Positions 59,901 to 60,880 of a stretch of DNA of 60,880 bases are shown piece by piece. The notes below the pieces were generated by a model. The model had not been told where the DNA came from, searched no databases, and saw only the letters and a list, made by a program, of their open reading frames with translations. The first letter of the stretch is position 1. The number at the start of each line of letters is the position of its first letter. Made by a program: the position numbers and the translations under genes. Location: NCBI RefSeq assembly GCF_015356825.1, contig NZ_JAACYW010000036.1, positions 1 to 60,880 on the forward strand. The letters run 5' to 3'. This DNA comes from Catenulispora rubra (GTDB taxonomy: Bacteria > Actinomycetota > Actinomycetes > Streptomycetales > Catenulisporaceae).

Positions 59901-59942
59901 ACGTACGGCTATTCGCTGTACGAGTTCGGCGTCTATGCGTGA
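56928..59942 (+). CDS. Secreted two-enzyme glycoside hydrolase: CBM32-GH16-clan GH-A-Ig-CBM32
   Basis: The 1004-residue protein has a signal peptide (to about 42) and CBM32 (43-175). GH16 (183-445) has the ExDxxE catalytic motif in GETDIMENVNG near residue 310, as in beta-1,3-glucanases. A second catalytic domain (465-760) of clan GH-A type has GVTWGPGNQAGDGYLNDAAS, a likely acid/base Glu in LMWDVGNEVIL near 585 and a nucleophile in YIVTESGDAGEWE near 678. A beta-sandwich (770-860) and a second, diverged CBM32 (870-1004) follow. GH2/GH72-like glucan hydrolase or transferase activity fits the second domain. GGAGGG precedes ATG 56928. Confidence 0.82.
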   Translation: MFSARRFSRRYRSSALLLVLALLLAVLSVPSLGAVSARAASCDTGTNLALNKTATASSIEGAGTPASAAVDGNLGTRWSSQFSDPQWLQVDLGSTQNICEVALNWETASGKAYQIQTSNDATTWTTIYSTTTGPGGTETLNVSGSGRYIRMYGTARNTGYGYSLWEFSVYGGGGSTPPPPNWNLVWQDTFGGTNGTAPSAANWIEDTGHNSPGGPANWGTGEVESASSSTANVSVDGNGHLNITALEDGAGNWTSGRIETQRSDFAAPAGGQLEVTATIKQPNVANPAGYWPAFWALGNGSRTGSGTWPAIGETDIMENVNGHQTTSSGLHCGTAPNGPCNEFSGRGSGLRTCSGCLSAYHTYTEVIDRSQSDEQIRFSVDGVQTWAVSESQVGVTTWQNAVDHGFFLILDLAVGGSWPNADCGCTSPTAATTPGGTLSVGPISVYTTTGPAPTPLTPPPAATGSNVVKVTGSQGNWQLNVNGAPYQVKGVTWGPGNQAGDGYLNDAASMGVNTIRTWGTDGTSQPLLDAAAARGIKVINGFWLNQGADYVNDTTYKTNTLNTIKQYVTQYKDHPATLMWDVGNEVILTSQNYTYPNGATVEQERDAYAQYVEQITQAIHAIDPNHPVTSTDAWTGAWPYYKQYTPSLDLLAVNSYGSVCNVNTNWTNGGYTKPYIVTESGDAGEWEVPNDANGVPTEPTDQQQRDGYTSAWNCIAGHPGVSFGGTLFNYGVENDFGGVWFNLLTGGWRRLSYYAVKQAFTGQAQTNTPPEITSMTLSNTASVPAGGQFTVNVAATNHTGDALSYNVALSSKYVNSATPLQSPSSYTQTGPGAFTVTAPQTLGVWKVYVYVYDQHGGVGIQSASFRVVAPPVAGTNVALGKPTTASSFQAAGNGQTFVPSNATDGNWSTRWASDWSDPQWLQVDLGQSTAIKHIQLGWESAYGKAYQIQVSNDGTNWTTVHSTTTGAGGVETFDVSGTGRYVRLYGTQRGTTYGYSLYEFGVYA
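57050..57450 (+). repeat. Right arm of a large inverted repeat (CBM32 coding DNA)
   Basis: This arm is nearly identical, inverted, to 56165-56560. The roughly 490-bp spacer holds both promoters, both ribosome-binding sites and both signal peptides. Confidence 0.9.
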
Positions 59943-59972
59943 TTTCCAGTGATATAGGGGTCTGACCAGGCG

Positions 59973-60002
59973 GTGGGGTCCGGATTCGGGTCCGGGCCCC
60001 AC
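59973..60002. terminator. Bidirectional terminator
   Basis: GTGGGGTCCGGA and TCCGGGCCCCAC pair over 12 positions (one G-T wobble) with a 6-nt loop, between converging genes. Confidence 0.72.
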
Positions 60003-60018
60003 TGGTGGTCGGCGTCCC

Positions 60019-60543
60019 TCACAAGAGCCCGGCCAGCCGGTACAGCACCAGCGATCCGGCCACGGCCACGTTCAGGCTGGCGCCGGTGCCGATCATGGGG
60101 ATCTCGACGGCGAGGTCGAGGAGTTCCACGGCTTCCGGCGGGATGCCGTCGCGTTCGTGGCCGAGGACCAGGACGGTGCGGGTGCGGGCGGCCGGGAGGT
60201 CGGCGAGGCGGACCGCGCCGTCGGCGAGTTCGGCGCCGACGACGCTCGTGTCCTTGCGTGCGTGCTGGCGGGACAGCCAGGTGAGCTGGTCGCCGGTCCA
60301 GTGCACGCAGGCCGGTTTTCGCAGGGTGTTGCCGCGGGCCAGGGCGTCGGGGACCCAGGGCAGCTTGGGGACGGCCAGGCAGGCGCCGACCGCGTCGCAG
60401 GTGCGCAGGAGGGTGCCGAGGTTGGCGCCGTGCAGGGGCCACAGGGGTGCGGCGACGAGGTGGTCCCAGCAGCTGTGGGTGCGGGGGCGGCGTTCGGTGC
60501 GCAGATCGCGGGGTGACTTCACCCGCACGGTGGACGCGGTCAC
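60019..60543 (-). CDS. TrmH/SpoU-family RNA methyltransferase
   Basis: The 174-residue SPOUT protein has motif 1 GANLGTLLRTCDAVG, motif 2 VLVLGHERDGIPPEAV and motif 3 EIPMIGTGASLNVAVAGSLV, which form the knotted SAM-binding site. It methylates ribose of tRNA or rRNA. It has no N-terminal extension such as the eL30-like domain of rRNA-specific members, so tRNA Gm18-type or a related role is possible. GTG 60543 overlaps the stop of an upstream small frame as GTGA. Confidence 0.9.
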   Translation of the reverse strand: MTASTVRVKSPRDLRTERRPRTHSCWDHLVAAPLWPLHGANLGTLLRTCDAVGACLAVPKLPWVPDALARGNTLRKPACVHWTGDQLTWLSRQHARKDTSVVGAELADGAVRLADLPAARTRTVLVLGHERDGIPPEAVELLDLAVEIPMIGTGASLNVAVAGSLVLYRLAGLL

Positions 60544-60830
60544 CGGATGGGCTTCTGCGGCTCCGGCAGAGAGATCGAGTCCGGCAGAGGGATCGAGATC
60601 GGCAGAGAGATCGAGATCGTCGGGTGGATCATCGAGGACTTCATTTCCGTGGCGGCGCTTCGCGGCGCGCCGGGGCCATCGACGGGAACTTCTTCGGTCT
60701 TCAGGATAGCGCGCCGGGGTGGGGGGACGGCGGCGAGAAAGTCGGAAGTCGTGTCAACGCGCCGCCGGGCCGGCGGAGTTGAGGAGGGCGTGGCAGGGCG
60801 ACGGGCCCGCCGGGGAAGAGGGTGTGACAT
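60540..60830 (-). CDS. Doubtful small ORF upstream of the TrmH-type gene
   Basis: A 96-residue frame ends in a TGA that overlaps the methyltransferase GTG by 4 nt, which is typical of translational coupling. The product is basic and Pro-rich and ends with repeats of ISLP/IPLP type from the 18-nt tandem units. No ribosome-binding site precedes the ATG at 60830 and no family is recognised. A shorter start inside the frame is possible. Confidence 0.3.
   Translation of the reverse strand: MSHPLPRRARRPATPSSTPPARRRVDTTSDFLAAVPPPRRAILKTEEVPVDGPGAPRSAATEMKSSMIHPTISISLPISIPLPDSISLPEPQKPIR
60562..60615. repeat. Three tandem 18-nt repeats
   Basis: Units close to TCCGGCAGAGAGATCGAG repeat three times with one to two changes. 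In the leftward frame they encode a repeated I-S-x-x-L-P pattern. Confidence 0.85.
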
Positions 60831-60880
60831 GGCGATCGCGCGGAAGCGGAACCTGCGGAGTACGGGTGTCGGGGTGGGGC
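60829..60880 (+). CDS. Possible gene start cut by the right window edge
   Basis: ATG 60829 is preceded by GAAGAGGG at 6-nt spacing and opens a frame MAIARKRNLRSTGVGVG that reaches the window end. The basic start could be a signal or membrane anchor. It shares its ATG bases with the start of the doubtful opposite-strand ORF. Confidence 0.35.
   Translation, partial: MAIARKRNLRSTGVGVG

Noticed and set aside
57018..60002. Leftward ORF of 994 residues opposite the GH16/GH-A gene, and a similar 796-residue ORF opposite the beta-helix gene
   Set aside because: Both are antisense shadows of genes with signal peptides and recognised domains.

Overview
This is a high-GC actinomycete chromosome segment. 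Coding bias is strong at third positions, GTG and TTG starts are common, and lipoproteins and Tat-like signals are plentiful. Families such as RskA, DUF2000, MPT83-like fasciclin, CBM2 and AA10 fit a soil filamentous actinomycete. A Catenulispora-like organism is my guess, not shown by the sequence. I see no tRNA, rRNA, CRISPR array, insertion sequence, integrase or phage gene. The window looks like ordinary chromosome rich in extracellular functions.

Region 1 (1-2.9 kb) starts inside an FTR1-type iron permease carrying a long low-complexity insert and a DtxR-type iron box. A membrane-anchored propeller protein and a divergent oxidoreductase/HxlR regulator pair follow. Region 2 (4.3-12.7 kb) is the most coherent block. 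It holds an ECF sigma factor of the SigK type with its RskA anti-sigma factor, a membrane molybdopterin oxidoreductase, an MPT83-like fasciclin lipoprotein, a three-gene operon (FAD oxidoreductase, DUF1365, DUF1295) and a photolyase. Five copies of one promoter, CAATCC-N15-CCGAA(T/C), sit in front of exactly these transcription units, so the whole block can be read as a self-contained SigK regulon.

Region 3 (13-17 kb) holds small regulators and enzymes: an HNH-like secreted protein, DUF2000, an Lrp/AsnC regulator, DUF4097, EthD and AraC. Region 4 (17-30 kb) is for plant polysaccharide attack. It has a ROK repressor facing a GH5 cellulase with an operator between them, a two-component system, an expansin-like CBM2 protein, an AA10 lytic polysaccharide monooxygenase, a Met-rich lipoprotein, a Cip1-like CBM2 protein and a GH51-like enzyme with FN3 and CBM2.

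Region 5 (30-35.4 kb) has a stand-alone condensation-domain protein, a divergent type-B carboxylesterase, and a SnoaL-like/TetR pair. Region 6 (35.4-41.8 kb) is an iron-siderophore uptake locus: binding protein, siderophore-interacting reductase, two FecCD permeases and an ATPase around a strong iron box. It also has an odd ORF that is only the C-terminal end of an IucA/IucC synthetase, and a PhyH-type oxygenase. Region 7 (41.8-50.4 kb) is an organosulfur (sulfonate/sulfone) uptake and desulfurization cluster. Both of its operons are preceded by a short cysteine-containing leader peptide gene, which suggests cysteine-responsive attenuation.

Region 8 (50.5-60.9 kb) holds a broken methyltransferase, secreted proteins, a Gfo/Idh/MocA oxidoreductase, and two divergent secreted beta-glucan-type enzymes whose N-terminal CBM32 domains are almost identical at the DNA level and form a large inverted repeat. 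One of them, 1004 residues long, joins a GH16 and a clan GH-A catalytic domain. A TrmH-family methyltransferase ends the window. Many units end in long perfect hairpins. Several regulators and enzymes appear to be transcribed leaderless, with a -10-like hexamer 6-7 nt before the start codon.
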